64,000 nt of DNA from Ceratopteris richardii (lineage: Eukaryota; Streptophyta; Polypodiopsida; Polypodiales; Pteridaceae), in NCBI GenBank assembly GCA_020310875.1, contig MU260054.1, positions 689,501-753,500 on the forward strand, in the 5' to 3' direction. The notes under the pieces were generated by a model that saw nothing but the letters and a program-made list of their open reading frames with translations, was not told the origin of the DNA and searched no databases. The position numbers and the translations under genes are program-made. Positions 1-12,196 of the stretch are shown here, in pieces; positions within the stretch are counted from its first letter, which is position 1; each line of letters opens with the position of its first letter.

Positions 1-430
1 TTAGAAGATAAGGAAGCTATGGCTAAAAGCATTTAGCAAAACGGGTTTCAGATTGGGAGAAATCAAGTTAAGAAGTTGGCTATGTCGAAGGCGCAACTTC
101 TGAGAGTCATTTTCTGACATGTATTTGATCTTAATGATCAAATTAAACTTTTGGTGATTAGTGTTGAGAACTAATGATTAGTATGATTGCGCAAAGGTAT
201 TGCTAATACTTGTGCATCATTTACTTGAAGAAATTTGAAGATTTGTGCAGGTAAAGAAGTTGATATCTGAAGCAGACTTTCTGAAGTTGACACTTCTTCA
301 CTCAGAGAAGTGTTGCTTGAAGTTTTGGTAAAGAAGAACATTGTTTGTGTAAAGTTTGGTTTATAACTGACATAGAAGTGTTCTTAAGTCAGTATAGATC
401 AAACCTTTGGAGATTTAGAGGTCTCCAACA
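1..430 (+). repeat. Copia LTR, 3' part (left LTR of tandem)
   Basis: This is the last 430 bases of a 1025-bp LTR, ending CTCCAACA directly before a primer-binding site. It matches 5436-5865 and 10870-11299. Its 5' part lies outside the window. Confidence 0.95.
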
Positions 431-431
431 G

Positions 432-443
432 TGGTATCAGAGC
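432..443 (+). other. Primer-binding site, tRNA-iMet type
   Basis: TGGTATCAGAGC lies one base after the LTR end. It is the usual Ty1/copia primer site, complementary to the 3' end of initiator methionine tRNA. The same site recurs after the middle LTR at 5867-5878. Confidence 0.9.
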
Positions 444-660
444 TAAAGGTGAAGTACAAGAGAAGAAAAGATAATTGAAGTTCCGACTGGTGCAGATATT
501 GAAGATCTTCCAAATCAAAGGAGGACAAGGACAAATTATTGAAGATAACTTGCAGAAGTTCATAGTACAAGTTCGAAAGAATCAAGAAGGATAAAAGCTT
601 ATATCAAAGGTACACTTTCTCCTCATAAACCATAGTAATTGCAGATACAGAAAGTCAAGG

Positions 661-3600
661 ATGGGAGAAAGCTTGCAGATTGATAAGCTAGATAGGGAGA
701 ACTATCCAGCATGGTCCATGAGGATGGAAGCACACCTCATGAGCAAAGACCTTATAGCATTTATTACAGGAGATGAAGAAAAACCTGAGTTTGCAGATCC
801 AAGTATTCCTACTAGGGAAGAGCTTGCAATGTTGAAGACTTGGATGAGAAAGGATGCTCAAGCAAGGAGTATCATCTACATGGCTGTAAATGATTATCTT
901 CTACCTCACATTAGAGGTTTGGAAAGTGCTACAGATGTTTGGAATGCCTTGGAAGAGCATTTCCAAAATACAACTAAGTCAAGGAAGTCCTCACTATGGG
1001 CTGAGTTCACAACCTTCAAGAAGAAGAGTTCACAATCAATTTCAGATTATGTGGCAAGGATGAAGGATATTGCAGATAGCTTGGGAGCAGTGGATGAAGA
1101 CATTGAAGAGGAAAAGTTGGTAAGACAAATACTTACAGGTCTGAGAGGAGATGAGAAGTGGAAGCCTTTCATATTGTCCATAGAGTTGTCACTTGATCAC
1201 TTTACTCCTGATCTTAATCAATTGCTAGGACACATGCTAACTTTTGAGCAGGATCTTAAAGGAGACAATGATAGAAGTACAAGTCAAGCTATGTACTCCA
1301 AGGACAAGAAAAAGAATGGCAAGGGAAAGCAATCAAATGATGATGAAGGGAATTCAAATCAAGCTAACTTTACAAAAGGGAAGATGAACTTCAGAGGTAA
1401 AGGAAGAGGAGGTAAGAACAAAGATAATGCTAAAGCTTGTTGGATTTGTGGCAGAACAAATCATTTGGCAAATGATTGTTGGTATAACAATCAAAATGGT
1501 GGAAGCAATAATCAGAATTATAATCAAAGAGGTAGAGGAGGCAGAAACCAAAGAGGCAATTTCAGAGGAAGAGGTGGTAGGACATCATATGGTAGAGGAG
1601 GTGGAAGAAACTTCCAATCTCAGTCCTACAACAACAATTATTACAATTATGCATCAGATCAGAAGGATGACATGACTCTTATCTTGAATGCAACTCATGA
1701 ATCAATGGGAGAAGATCAAAGAGTGTTTTATATTGACTCAGGGTGCAGCAACCATCTGAGTGGGAATCTATCTTTGATGACTGATATGGAAGCAAGGGTG
1801 AATGGACATACAGTTCAAACAGGTGACAATACCAAACATAAAGTGGAGAGCATTGGATCAGTGAAGACAAAGAGTGGAAGTACACTTCTGAGCAAGGTAC
1901 TTTATGTTCCTACTATTCCTAAAAATTTGATAAGTGTAGGGCAAATTGTGGAGAAAGGATATGAGGTGAGATTCACAAATGATGGTGTCTATGTACAAGA
2001 TCCAAATCAGGGATATAGAAACATAATTGCAGGGAAAAAGGAAGGAAGATTGTTCACTCTCAAAGTCCAAGGTAATGTGGGACATGCATTATTTACCTAT
2101 GGAAGTCAAAAGGTATCTGAATTAGACCTATGGCATAAAAGGCTAGGTCATTTCAATGAGAGAGCTATAAAGGAGATGTCAAAGAATCAGGTAGTGCTTG
2201 GATTGCCAAATATTGAAGGGCAACATATGGTGTACAAGTGTGAAGCTTGTCAATTAGGTAAAGCACATGAAAGTTCTTATAACAAATCAGGGTACAAGCA
2301 TTTAAATATGCTTGAATTGGTTCATACAGATGTATGGGGTCCCTCAAGGGACTATAGCATAAATGGATCCAGATATTATGTGTTGTTTGTTGATGATGCA
2401 ACCAGGTGGATTACTTTGTATGTAATCAAGGATAAATCAGAAGTTTTCAAGACATTCAAACACTTTCATGCTTATGCAGAAAGGATCACAGGACAAAAGC
2501 TCAAGAGGTTAAGATCAGATGGAGGGGGAGAGTATTTCTCTAAAGAGTTTGATGATTATTTGTGGAATGCAGGTATCAAAAGAGAAATAACTTGCAGGTA
2601 CTCCCCTCAACAGAATGGAGTAGCAGAAAGGAGGAATAGGACTCTTGTAGAGTTTGCAAGAGCCATGATGAAGGAAAAGAATTGTCCAAATTACTTATGG
2701 GCAGAAGCCATTAACACTGCAACATATCTTGTGAATAGGTTGCCTTGCAAAGCTTTGGATGGAGGAACCCCTTATGAAGCATGGTGGGGTAAGAAGCCTA
2801 GTCTTGATCATTGTAAAGTATTTGGATGTATTGCATATGCTTATGTTCCTTCACAATTAAGACATAAGCTAGAACCAAAAGCAGAGAAGTATGTGTTTAT
2901 TGGATATGATGATAGACAGATGGGTTACAGGTTGTGGAGTCCATCCACAAAGCAATTTCTTGTTACTAAAGATGTGACATTTGATGAGCAAAATATGTGG
3001 TATACAGGATCACCAAATGAGTATACAGGTGTTGAAGAAATACAAAGAAAAGGAAAGGCAAAGGTAAAAGTATGTGAAGAAATTGTTGATGAAGTTGACT
3101 CTAGAAGTAGAGTGCAGGATCATGTAGAAGAAGGGCCAAGATTTGATCCAGAGTCAAATGAGGCTGAAACTTCAAGAAGTGCAGAAATCAGAAGATCTAC
3201 AAGGGAAAGGAAAGAACCTATAAGGTATAGTTATGATACATCTTTCCTAACAACAAAAGATTATGCCTACATTGTGAAAACAGAAGAAGATCCAACTACT
3301 TATGAAGAAGCCAAAGGTAAACAGAATTGGGAGAAGGCAATGCAGGAAGAGTATGATGCTCTACTTGAAAATGAAACTTGGGAACTAGTACCAAGACCAA
3401 AGAATCAGAAGGTCATTGGATGTAAATGGGTATATAAAACAAAGAGGTTTGCAGATGGTAAGGTGTCTAGATATAAGGCTAGACTTGTGGTCAAAGGTTA
3501 TGCCCAAACTTATGGGGTAGATTATGATGAAACCTTTAGTCCTGTTGCTAAGATGTCTACAATTAGGACATTGATTGCTATTGCTGCTTGTAAGGGATGG

Positions 3601-4743
3601 AAATTATCACAATTGGATGTGAAAAATGCATTTCTAAATGGATACATTGCAGATGAAGTATATATGGAGCAACCAGAAGGCTTCATGGAATCAATTGGAT
3701 CAGATTATGTGTGTAAGCTCAAGAGAGCTTTATATGGGTTGAAGCAAGCCCCAAGAGCTTGGAATTACAGATTGGTCAAGTTCTTGAATGAATGTGGATT
3801 TCAAGCATCAAAGGCAGATAGTAGCTTGCTAGTGAAGGCAAGTGAAAATGGATACATTTACATGTGCATTTATGTTGATGATATTATTGTTACAGGAACA
3901 GATGCTCAAGGAATCAATGAACTCAAGAAGCAAATAGAGAAGGAGTTTAAGATAAGTGACTTGGGAAACTTATCTTATTTTCTAGGAATGCAGATTGTGT
4001 ATACTCAACATGGAGTATATGTTTCACAAGAGAGATATTTGAAGAATCTCCTAGTCAAGTTTAACATGGAAGATTGCAAGACCTCAACCACACCATTGGA
4101 GGTAAATCATAAATTAAGCAGGTATGGAGGTGAAGAGTTCAATGACATGAAGAAATATCAGAGTTTGGTAGGTAGTCTAATCTATGCTACCTTGACAAGG
4201 CCAGATCTATCATATGCAGTAGGTGTGTTGTCACAATTCATGCATTGTCCAAAGAAGACTCATTGGATTGCAGCCCAAAGGGTACTCAGATATATCAAAG
4301 GAACCCTAAGTGAAGGTTTGTATTATGGTTTCACTTCTGACACAAGAATCAAAGTGTTTAGTGATGCAGATTGGGCAGGTGACTCAGATGATAGAAGGTC
4401 TACTCATGGATATCTCTGTTATGTTGGAGATAAGCTAGTGTCTTGGTGTTCAAGGAAGCAACATACAGTTGCTTTATCATCTACAGAAGCTGAGTATAAG
4501 GGAATGGTAGAAGCTGCAAAAGAAGTCATATGGTTGAAGACCTTGATGAAAAGTTTTGAGACTGATCATAGTACTCCAATAATTTTTGGAGATAATATGA
4601 GTTCTTTGTATTTGGCAGCTAACCCTGTTTTTCATGCCAGGACTAAGCATATAGAGATTCAGTATCATTTCTTGAGGGAAAAGGTACTTGATAAAGAGAT
4701 TGAAGTGATGTACACTCCAACAAAGAACAGGTGGCAGATATGA
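661..4743 (+). CDS. Ty1/copia Gag-Pol polyprotein, copy A
   Basis: A 1360-codon open frame in the classic Copia order. It has a Gag UBN2-type domain (about residues 1-230), a zinc knuckle CWICGRTNHLANDC (about 260), a Gly/Arg-rich stretch and an aspartic protease (IDSGCSNH, about 357). Then come the GAG pre-integrase, an integrase core with the PQQNGVAER motif, a reverse transcriptase with YVDD and an RNase H with SSTEAEY. The order protease-integrase-RT-RNase H defines Ty1/copia. The product would make virus-like particles and copy the element's RNA into DNA. The start is the first ATG after a 230-base leader. The reading frame looks whole or nearly so. Confidence 0.93.
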   Translation: MGESLQIDKLDRENYPAWSMRMEAHLMSKDLIAFITGDEEKPEFADPSIPTREELAMLKTWMRKDAQARSIIYMAVNDYLLPHIRGLESATDVWNALEEHFQNTTKSRKSSLWAEFTTFKKKSSQSISDYVARMKDIADSLGAVDEDIEEEKLVRQILTGLRGDEKWKPFILSIELSLDHFTPDLNQLLGHMLTFEQDLKGDNDRSTSQAMYSKDKKKNGKGKQSNDDEGNSNQANFTKGKMNFRGKGRGGKNKDNAKACWICGRTNHLANDCWYNNQNGGSNNQNYNQRGRGGRNQRGNFRGRGGRTSYGRGGGRNFQSQSYNNNYYNYASDQKDDMTLILNATHESMGEDQRVFYIDSGCSNHLSGNLSLMTDMEARVNGHTVQTGDNTKHKVESIGSVKTKSGSTLLSKVLYVPTIPKNLISVGQIVEKGYEVRFTNDGVYVQDPNQGYRNIIAGKKEGRLFTLKVQGNVGHALFTYGSQKVSELDLWHKRLGHFNERAIKEMSKNQVVLGLPNIEGQHMVYKCEACQLGKAHESSYNKSGYKHLNMLELVHTDVWGPSRDYSINGSRYYVLFVDDATRWITLYVIKDKSEVFKTFKHFHAYAERITGQKLKRLRSDGGGEYFSKEFDDYLWNAGIKREITCRYSPQQNGVAERRNRTLVEFARAMMKEKNCPNYLWAEAINTATYLVNRLPCKALDGGTPYEAWWGKKPSLDHCKVFGCIAYAYVPSQLRHKLEPKAEKYVFIGYDDRQMGYRLWSPSTKQFLVTKDVTFDEQNMWYTGSPNEYTGVEEIQRKGKAKVKVCEEIVDEVDSRSRVQDHVEEGPRFDPESNEAETSRSAEIRRSTRERKEPIRYSYDTSFLTTKDYAYIVKTEEDPTTYEEAKGKQNWEKAMQEEYDALLENETWELVPRPKNQKVIGCKWVYKTKRFADGKVSRYKARLVVKGYAQTYGVDYDETFSPVAKMSTIRTLIAIAACKGWKLSQLDVKNAFLNGYIADEVYMEQPEGFMESIGSDYVCKLKRALYGLKQAPRAWNYRLVKFLNECGFQASKADSSLLVKASENGYIYMCIYVDDIIVTGTDAQGINELKKQIEKEFKISDLGNLSYFLGMQIVYTQHGVYVSQERYLKNLLVKFNMEDCKTSTTPLEVNHKLSRYGGEEFNDMKKYQSLVGSLIYATLTRPDLSYAVGVLSQFMHCPKKTHWIAAQRVLRYIKGTLSEGLYYGFTSDTRIKVFSDADWAGDSDDRRSTHGYLCYVGDKLVSWCSRKQHTVALSSTEAEYKGMVEAAKEVIWLKTLMKSFETDHSTPIIFGDNMSSLYLAANPVFHARTKHIEIQYHFLREKVLDKEIEVMYTPTKNRWQI

Positions 4744-4840
4744 TGATAAAAAGTTTGGATGGACCTAAGCTACAGAGATTCAAGGAGATGGCAGGAGTGA
4801 AAAAGAATAGAATAATCACAATTAGTGATTGAGGGGGAGC

Positions 4841-5865
4841 TGTTGGAGCAAACCAATCACAAATTGGTGATTATAAAGATCTTGGAGAATGCTTATGGTC
4901 AGAATGAAGCAAAGAAAGACACTTGTAAAGTGAAGAAGAATTCAAGATGATGTCTTGTACACATATGTACATATAAGTGAAGAATCTTGTAAGCTAAGTA
5001 TAGTTAAACCCTTAGGATGATAAGGAGTAGAGTCATAGACGCGAGATGAGTCTAAAGTCGTGTATATATAAGATAATTATGACAAGAAATGTATGAGAGA
5101 AAGTAATAGAGTCATTTTGTAGATGACAATTTTTCAGGAAGATGTGTAGAGAGTTTTTTCCCAGAAAATAGTGACGGGTTTTTCTCTGAGTGCTCTCTGT
5201 CTGATCATGTGGATCAGAAATCCTTTTGTACACATCTAATTGAGAAGCTAATGAAGCTATGTCTAGAGTTTCAGAATCTAATTCCTCTCCTACTGTGAGA
5301 ATGATCATTAGGAACATTCATATGTAGAATGTGAGAACTGAAGCCTGAAAGTAGCGCACTTTTCTGTCTCAGTATTTTGATCAGATCTGAGTGTATACTG
5401 TAAAGTTTTTGATGAGTGAGCACTTACAATTTAAGTTAGAAGATAAGGAAGCTATGGCTAAAAGCATTTAGCAAAACGGGTTTCAGATTGGGAGAAATCA
5501 AGTTAAGAAGTTGGCTATGTCGAAGGCGCAACTTCTGAGAGTCATTTTCTGACATGTATTTGATCTTAATGATCAAATTAAACTTTTGGTGATTAGTGTT
5601 GAGAACTAATGATTAGTATGATTGCGCAAAGGTATTGCTAATACTTGTGCATCATTTACTTGAAGAAATTTGAAGATTTGTGCAGGTAAAGAAGTTGATA
5701 TCTGAAGCAGACTTTCTGAAGTTGACACTTCTTCACTCAGAGAAGTGTTGCTTGAAGTTTTGGTAAAGAAGAACATTGTTTGTGTAAAGTTTGGTTTATA
5801 ACTGACATAGAAGTGTTCTTAAGTCAGTATAGATCAAACCTTTGGAGATTTAGAGGTCTCCAACA
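4841..5865 (+). repeat. Copia LTR shared by both tandem copies
   Basis: A 1025-bp LTR, TGTTGGAG to CTCCAACA. A polypurine tract (4831-4840) precedes it and a primer site follows, so it is the 3' LTR of copy A and the 5' LTR of copy B. A TATA-like stretch (TGTATATATAAG) near 5059 is a plausible promoter. Confidence 0.95.
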
Positions 5866-6095
5866 GTGGTATCAGAGCTAAAGGTGAAGTACAAGAGAAG
5901 AAAAGATAATTGAAGTTCCGACTGGTGCAGATATTGAAGATCTTCCAAATCAAAGGAGGACAAGGACAAATTATTGAAGATAACTTGCAGAAGTTCATAG
6001 TACAAGTTCGAAAGAATCAAGAAGGATAAAAGCTTATATCAAAGGTACACTTTCTCCTCATAAACCATAGTAATTGCAGATACAGAAAGTCAAGG

Positions 6096-9000
6096 ATGGG
6101 AGAAAGCTTGCAGATTGATAAGCTAGATAGGGAGAACTATCCAGCATGGTCCATGAGGATGGAAGCACACCTCATGAGCAAAGACCTTATAGCATTTATT
6201 ACAGGAGATGAAGAAAAACCTGAGTTTGCAGATCCAAGTATTCCTACTAGGGAAGAGCTTGCAATGTTGAAGACTTGGATGAGAAAGGATGCTCAAGCAA
6301 GGAGTATCATCTACATGGCTGTAAATGATTATCTTCTACCTCACATTAGAGGTTTGGAAAGTGCTACAGATGTTTGGAATGCCTTGGAAGAGCATTTCCA
6401 AAATACAACTAAGTCAAGGAAGTCCTCACTATGGGCTGAGTTCACAACCTTCAAGAAGAAGAGTTCACAATCAATTTCAGATTATGTGGCAAGGATGAAG
6501 GATATTGCAGATAGCTTGGGAGCAGTGGATGAAGACATTGAAGAGGAAAAGTTGGTAAGACAAATACTTACAGGTCTGAGAGGAGATGAGAAGTGGAAGC
6601 CTTTCATATTGTCCATAGAGTTGTCACTTGATCACTTTACTCCTGATCTTAATCAATTGCTAGGACACATGCTAACTTTTGAGCAGGATCTTAAAGGAGA
6701 CAATGATAGAAGTACAAGTCAAGCTATGTACTCCAAGGACAAGAAAAAGAATGGCAAGGGAAAGCAATCAAATGATGATGAAGGGAATTCAAATCAAGCT
6801 AACTTTACAAAAGGGAAGATGAACTTCAGAGGTAAAGGAAGAGGAGGTAAGAACAAAGATAATGCTAAAGCTTGTTGGATTTGTGGCAGAACAAATCATT
6901 TGGCAAATGATTGTTGGTATAACAATCAAAATGGTGGAAGCAATAATCAGAATTATAATCAAAGAGGTAGAGGAGGCAGAAACCAAAGAGGCAATTTCAG
7001 AGGAAGAGGTGGTAGGACATCATATGGTAGAGGAGGTGGAAGAAACTTCCAATCTCAGTCCTACAACAACAATTATTACAATTATGCATCAGATCAGAAG
7101 GATGACATGACTCTTATCTTGAATGCAACTCATGAATCAATGGGAGAAGATCAAAGAGTGTTTTATATTGACTCAGGGTGCAGCAACCATCTGAGTGGGA
7201 ATCTATCTTTGATGACTGATATGGAAGCAAGGGTGAATGGACATACAGTTCAAACAAGTGACAATACCAAACATAAAGTGGAGAGCATTGGATCAGTGAA
7301 GACAAAGAGTGGAAGTACACTTCTGAGCAAGGTACTTTATGTTCCTACTATTCCTAAAAATTTGATAAGTGTAGGGCAAATTGTGGAGAAAGGATATGAG
7401 GTGAGATTCACAAATGATGGTGTCTATGTACAAGATCCAAATCAGGGATATAGAAACATAATTGCAGGGAAAAAGGAAGGAAGATTGTTCACTCTCAAAG
7501 TCCAAGGTAATGTGGGACATGCATTATTTACCTATGGAAGTCAAAAGGTATCTGAATTAGACCTATGGCATAAAAGGCTAGGTCATTTCAATGAGAGAGC
7601 TATAAAGGAGATGTCAAAGAATCAGGTAGTGCTTGGATTGCCAAATATTGAAGGGCAACATATGGTGTACAAGTGTGAAGCTTGTCAATTAGGTAAAGCA
7701 CATGAAAGTTCTTATAACAAATCAGGGTACAAGCATTTAAATATGCTTGAATTGGTTCATACAGATGTATGGGGTCCCTCAAGGGACTATAGCATAAATG
7801 GATCCAGATAATTGTGTTGTTTGTTGATGATGCAACCAGGTGGATTACTTTGTATGTAATCAAGGATAAATCAGAAGTTTTCAAGACATTCAAACACTTT
7901 CATGCTTATGCAGAAAGGATCACAGGACAAAAGCTCAAGAGGTTAAGATCAGATGGAGGGGGAGAGTATTTCTCTAAAGAGTTTGATGATTATTTGTGGA
8001 ATGCAGGTATCAAAAGAGAAATAACTTGCAGGTACTCTCCTCAACAGAATGGAGTAGCAGAAAGGAGGAATAGGACTCTTGTAGAGTTTGCAAGAGCCAT
8101 GATGAAGGAAAAGAATTGTCCAAATTACTTATGGGCAGAAGCCATTAACACTGCAACATATCTTGTGAATAGGTTGCCTTGCAAAGCTTTGGATGGAGGA
8201 ACCCCTTATGAAGCATGGTGGGGTAAGAAGCCTAGTCTTGATCATTGTAAAGTATTTGGATGTATTGCATATGCTTATGTTCCTTCACAATTAAGACATA
8301 AGCTAGAACCAAAAGCAGAGAAGTATGTGTTTATTGGATATGATGATAGACAGATGGGTTACAGGTTGTGGAGTCCATCCACAAAGCAATTTCTTGTTAC
8401 TAAAGATGTGACATTTGATGAGCAAAATATGTGGTATACAGGATCACCAAATGAGTATACAGGTGTTGAAGAAATACAAAGAAAAGGAAAGGCAAAGGTA
8501 AAAGTATGTGAAGAAATTGTTGATGAAGTTGACTCTAGAAGTAGAGTGCAGGATCATGTAGAAGAAGGGCCAAGATTTGATCCAGAGTCAAATGAGGCTG
8601 AAACTTCAAGAAGTGCAGAAATCAGAAGATCTACAAGGGAAAGGAAAGAACCTATAAGGTATAGTTATGATACATCTTTCCTAACAACAAAAGATTATGC
8701 CTACATTGTGAAAACAGAAGAAGATCCAACTACTTATGAAGAAGCCAAAGGTAAACAGAATTGGGAGAAGGCAATGCAGGAAGAGTATGATGCTCTACTT
8801 GAAAATGAAACTTGGGAACTAGTACCAAGACCAAAGAATCAGAAGGTCATTGGATGTAAATGGGTATATAAAACAAAGAGGTTTGCAGATGGTAAGGTGT
8901 CTAGATATAAGGCTAGACTTGTGGTCAAAGGTTATGCCCAAACTTATGGGGTAGATTATGATGAAACCTTTAGTCCTGTTGCTAAGATGTCTACAATTAG

Positions 9001-10177
9001 GACATTGATTGCTATTGCTGCTTGTAAGGGATGGAAATTATCACAATTGGATGTGAAAAATGCATTTCTAAATGGATACATTGCAGATGAAGTATATATG
9101 GAGCAACCAGAAGGCTTCATGGAATCAATTGGATCAGATTATGTGTGTAAGCTCAAGAGAGCTTTATATGGGTTGAAGCAAGCCCCAAGAGCTTGGAATT
9201 ACAGATTGGTCAAGTTCTTGAATGAATGTGGATTTCAAGCATCAAAGGCAGATAGTAGCTTGCTAGTGAAGGCAAGTGAAAATGGATACATTTACATGTG
9301 CATTTATGTTGATGATATTATTGTTACAGGAACAGATGCTCAAGGAATCAATGAACTCAAGAAGCAAATAGAGAAGGAGTTTAAGATAAGTGACTTGGGA
9401 AACTTATCTTATTTTCTAGGAATGCAGATTGTGTATACTCAACATGGAGTATATGTTTCACAAGAGAGATATTTGAAGAATCTCCTAGTCAAGTTTAACA
9501 TGGAAGATTGCAAGACCTCAACCACACCATTGGAGGTAAATCATAAATTAAGCAGGTATGGAGGTGAAGAGTTCAATGACATGAAGAAATATCAGAGTTT
9601 GGTAGGTAGTCTAATCTATGCTACCTTGACAAGGCCAGATCTATCATATGCAGTAGGTGTGTTGTCACAATTCATGCATTGTCCAAAGAAGACTCATTGG
9701 ATTGCAGCCCAAAGGGTACTCAGATATATCAAAGGAACCCTAAGTGAAGGTTTGTATTATGGTTTCACTTCTGACACAAGAATCAAAGTGTTTAGTGATG
9801 CAGATTGGGCAGGTGACTCAGATGATAGAAGGTCTACTCATGGATATCTCTGTTATGTTGGAGATAAGCTAGTGTCTTGGTGTTCAAGGAAGCAACATAC
9901 AGTTGCTTTATCATCTACAGAAGCTGAGTATAAGGGAATGGTAGAAGCTGCAAAAGAAGTCATATGGTTGAAGACCTTGATGAAAAGTTTTGAGACTGAT
10001 CATAGTACTCCAATAATTTTTGGAGATAATATGAGTTCTTTGTATTTGGCAGCTAACCCTGTTTTTCATGCCAGGACTAAGCATATAGAGATTCAGTATC
10101 ATTTCTTGAGGGAAAAGGTACTTGATAAAGAGATTGAAGTGATGTACACTCCAACAAAGAACAGGTGGCAGATATGA
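6096..10177 (+). pseudogene. Ty1/copia Gag-Pol region, copy B (broken)
   Basis: This region is almost identical to the Gag-Pol of copy A, with the same domain order: Gag, zinc knuckle, protease, integrase, reverse transcriptase, RNase H. It looks broken, with about one or two breaks. Its close match to copy A and the similar flanking LTRs mean it is recent. It may depend on copy A or related elements for proteins (inference). Confidence 0.9.
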
Positions 10178-10274
10178 TGACAAAAAGTTTGGATGGACCT
10201 AAGCTACAGAGATTCAAGGAGATGGCAGGAGTGAAAAAGAATAGAATAATCACAATTAGTGATTGAGGGGGAGC

Positions 10275-11299
10275 TGTTGGAGCAAACCAATCACAAATTG
10301 GTGATTATACAGATCTTGGAGAATGCTTATGGTCAGAATGAAGCAAAGAAAGACACTTGTAAAGTGAAGAAGAATTCAGGATGATGTCTTGTACACATAT
10401 GTACATATAAGTGAAGAATCTTGTAAGCTAAGTATAGTTAAACCCTTAGGATGATAAGGAGTAGAGTCATAGACGCGAGATGAGTCTAAAGTCGTGTATA
10501 TATAAGATAATTATGACAAGAAATGTATGAGAGAAAGTAATAGAGTCATTTTGTAGATGACAATTTTTCAGGAAGATGTGTAGAGAGTTTTTTCCCAGAA
10601 AATAGTGACGGGTTTTCCTCTGAGTGCTCTCTGTCTGATCATGTGGATCAGAAATCCTTTTGTACACATCTAATTGAGAAGCTAATGAAGCTATGTCTAG
10701 AGTTTCAGAATCTAATTCCTCTCCTACTGTGAGAATGATCATTAGGAACATTCATATGTAGAATGTGAGAACTGAAGCCTGAAAGTAGCGCACTTTTCTG
10801 TCTCAGTATTTTGATCAGATCTGAGTGTATACTGTAAAGTTTTTGATGAGTGAGCACTTAAAATTTAAGTTAGAAGATAAGGAAGCTATGGCTAAAAGCA
10901 TTTAGCAAAACGGGTTTCAGATTGGGAGAAATCAAGTTAAGAAGTTGGCTATGTCGAAGGCGCAACTTCTGAGAGTCATTTTCTGACATGTATTTGATCT
11001 TAATGATCAAATTAAACTTTTGGTGATTAGTTTTGAGAACTAATGATTAGTATGATTGCGCAAAGGTATTGCTAATACTTGTGCATCATTTACTTGAAGA
11101 AATTTGAAGATTTGTGCAGGTAAAGAAGTTGATATCTGAAGCAGACTTTCTGAAGTTGACACTTCTTCACTCAGAGAAGTGTTGCTTGAAGTTTTGGTAA
11201 AGAAGAACATTGTTTGTGTAAAGTTTGGTTTATAACTAACATAGAAGTGTTCTTAAGTCAGTATAGATCAAACCTTTGGAGATTAAGAGGTCTCCAACA
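10275..11299 (+). repeat. Copia LTR, right end of tandem
   Basis: A 1025-bp LTR after polypurine tract 10265-10274, ending CTCCAACA. The next bases, GTATA (11300-11304), should be one copy of the target duplication; its partner is outside the window. I count about seven differences from the middle LTR. Confidence 0.93.
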
Positions 11300-11942
11300 G
11301 TATAAGGAATTGTAAACTCTCTATGAATTTCCTCTAAACTGACAAAAAAGGATTGAATTCATGTGAGGTATACTCACCCCCATTATCTGAATGTAAATCC
11401 TTAAGCTTAGTTCCTTTTTCAGTCTCAACTGAAGCAAGCCATTTTTTGAAAGTAGGGAATACCTCATCCTTCGATCTGATAGGATATACCCAAATTTTTC
11501 TAGTAGCATCATCTATGAAAGTGACAAAGTAAAGAGAACTACCTAAGGACCTAGTTGGCATATGACAACACACATCTGTATGAATGAGATCTAAAGGCTG
11601 AATCGAAGAGTCAATGTGCATTCTATGCACATTTCTAGTTTGCTTTCCATATTGACAATGCTTACAAAATGAAAAATCAGAGAAAGATAACATAGGTAAG
11701 TAGCCAGAACGAGAAATATTTTCCATTCCACTATGAGATATATGGCCCAAATGACCATGCCAAATACAAGCCATAGGCTGTTCAGTAACAGCTAACAAGT
11801 GTTCTTTCTGTGATACAAACAAAGGATAAAGTGAGCCAACTTTTCTTCCTTTTGCAATAATCATATTGCCCTTTGATATGCAAAAGGACTGAGCATAGAA
11901 GACCACCTTGTCACTAAGGTCATCAAGTTGACCAACTAACAT
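11300..11942 (-). pseudogene. Copia pre-integrase and integrase fragment
   Basis: The minus-strand translation shows the GAG pre-integrase signature (WHGHLGHIS, then a CKHCQYGKQ zinc-binding motif). The integrase core start follows (LIHTDVCC, FVTFIDDATR, SDNGGEY), which is typical Ty1/copia. It is truncated at the insertion point of the tandem array, within the integrase core, and is a broken remnant. Confidence 0.85.
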
Positions 11943-12196
11943 GAAACTGCATGATAACTAAGGTACATGGCGTACAGTATGCATAGTTAGTTTTGAACCA
12001 TCAATGAACTACACAACCACATCCCCAATCCCCACAATGAACGATACCAAGAGACTTTGCTGCATAATTAGAGAATCGTTCTCTATGTGGTGTCACATGG
12101 AAAGAAGCACCAAAATCTAGCATTCAGGTCTGGGAAAGAGAATCATCCATAAGAGCCTCAATTGGCACACTACTATCAAGTATCAACACATCAGCA

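Larger units (their letters stand above)
1..11299 (+). mobile_element. Tandem pair of young Ty1/copia LTR retrotransposons
   Basis: The order is LTR (truncated by the window), internal region, LTR, internal region, LTR, so the two elements share the middle LTR. LTRs start TGTTGGAG and end CTCCAACA. Each internal region begins with a tRNA-iMet-type primer site and ends with a GAGGGGGAGC polypurine tract. The two internal regions are almost identical. By eye the middle and right LTRs differ at about seven of 1025 positions, while the visible 430 bases of the left LTR match the middle one, so the array is recent. Unequal recombination between LTRs is the usual origin of this arrangement (inference). 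The right end lies inside the integrase of an older minus-strand Copia. The left target duplication is outside the window. Confidence 0.95.
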
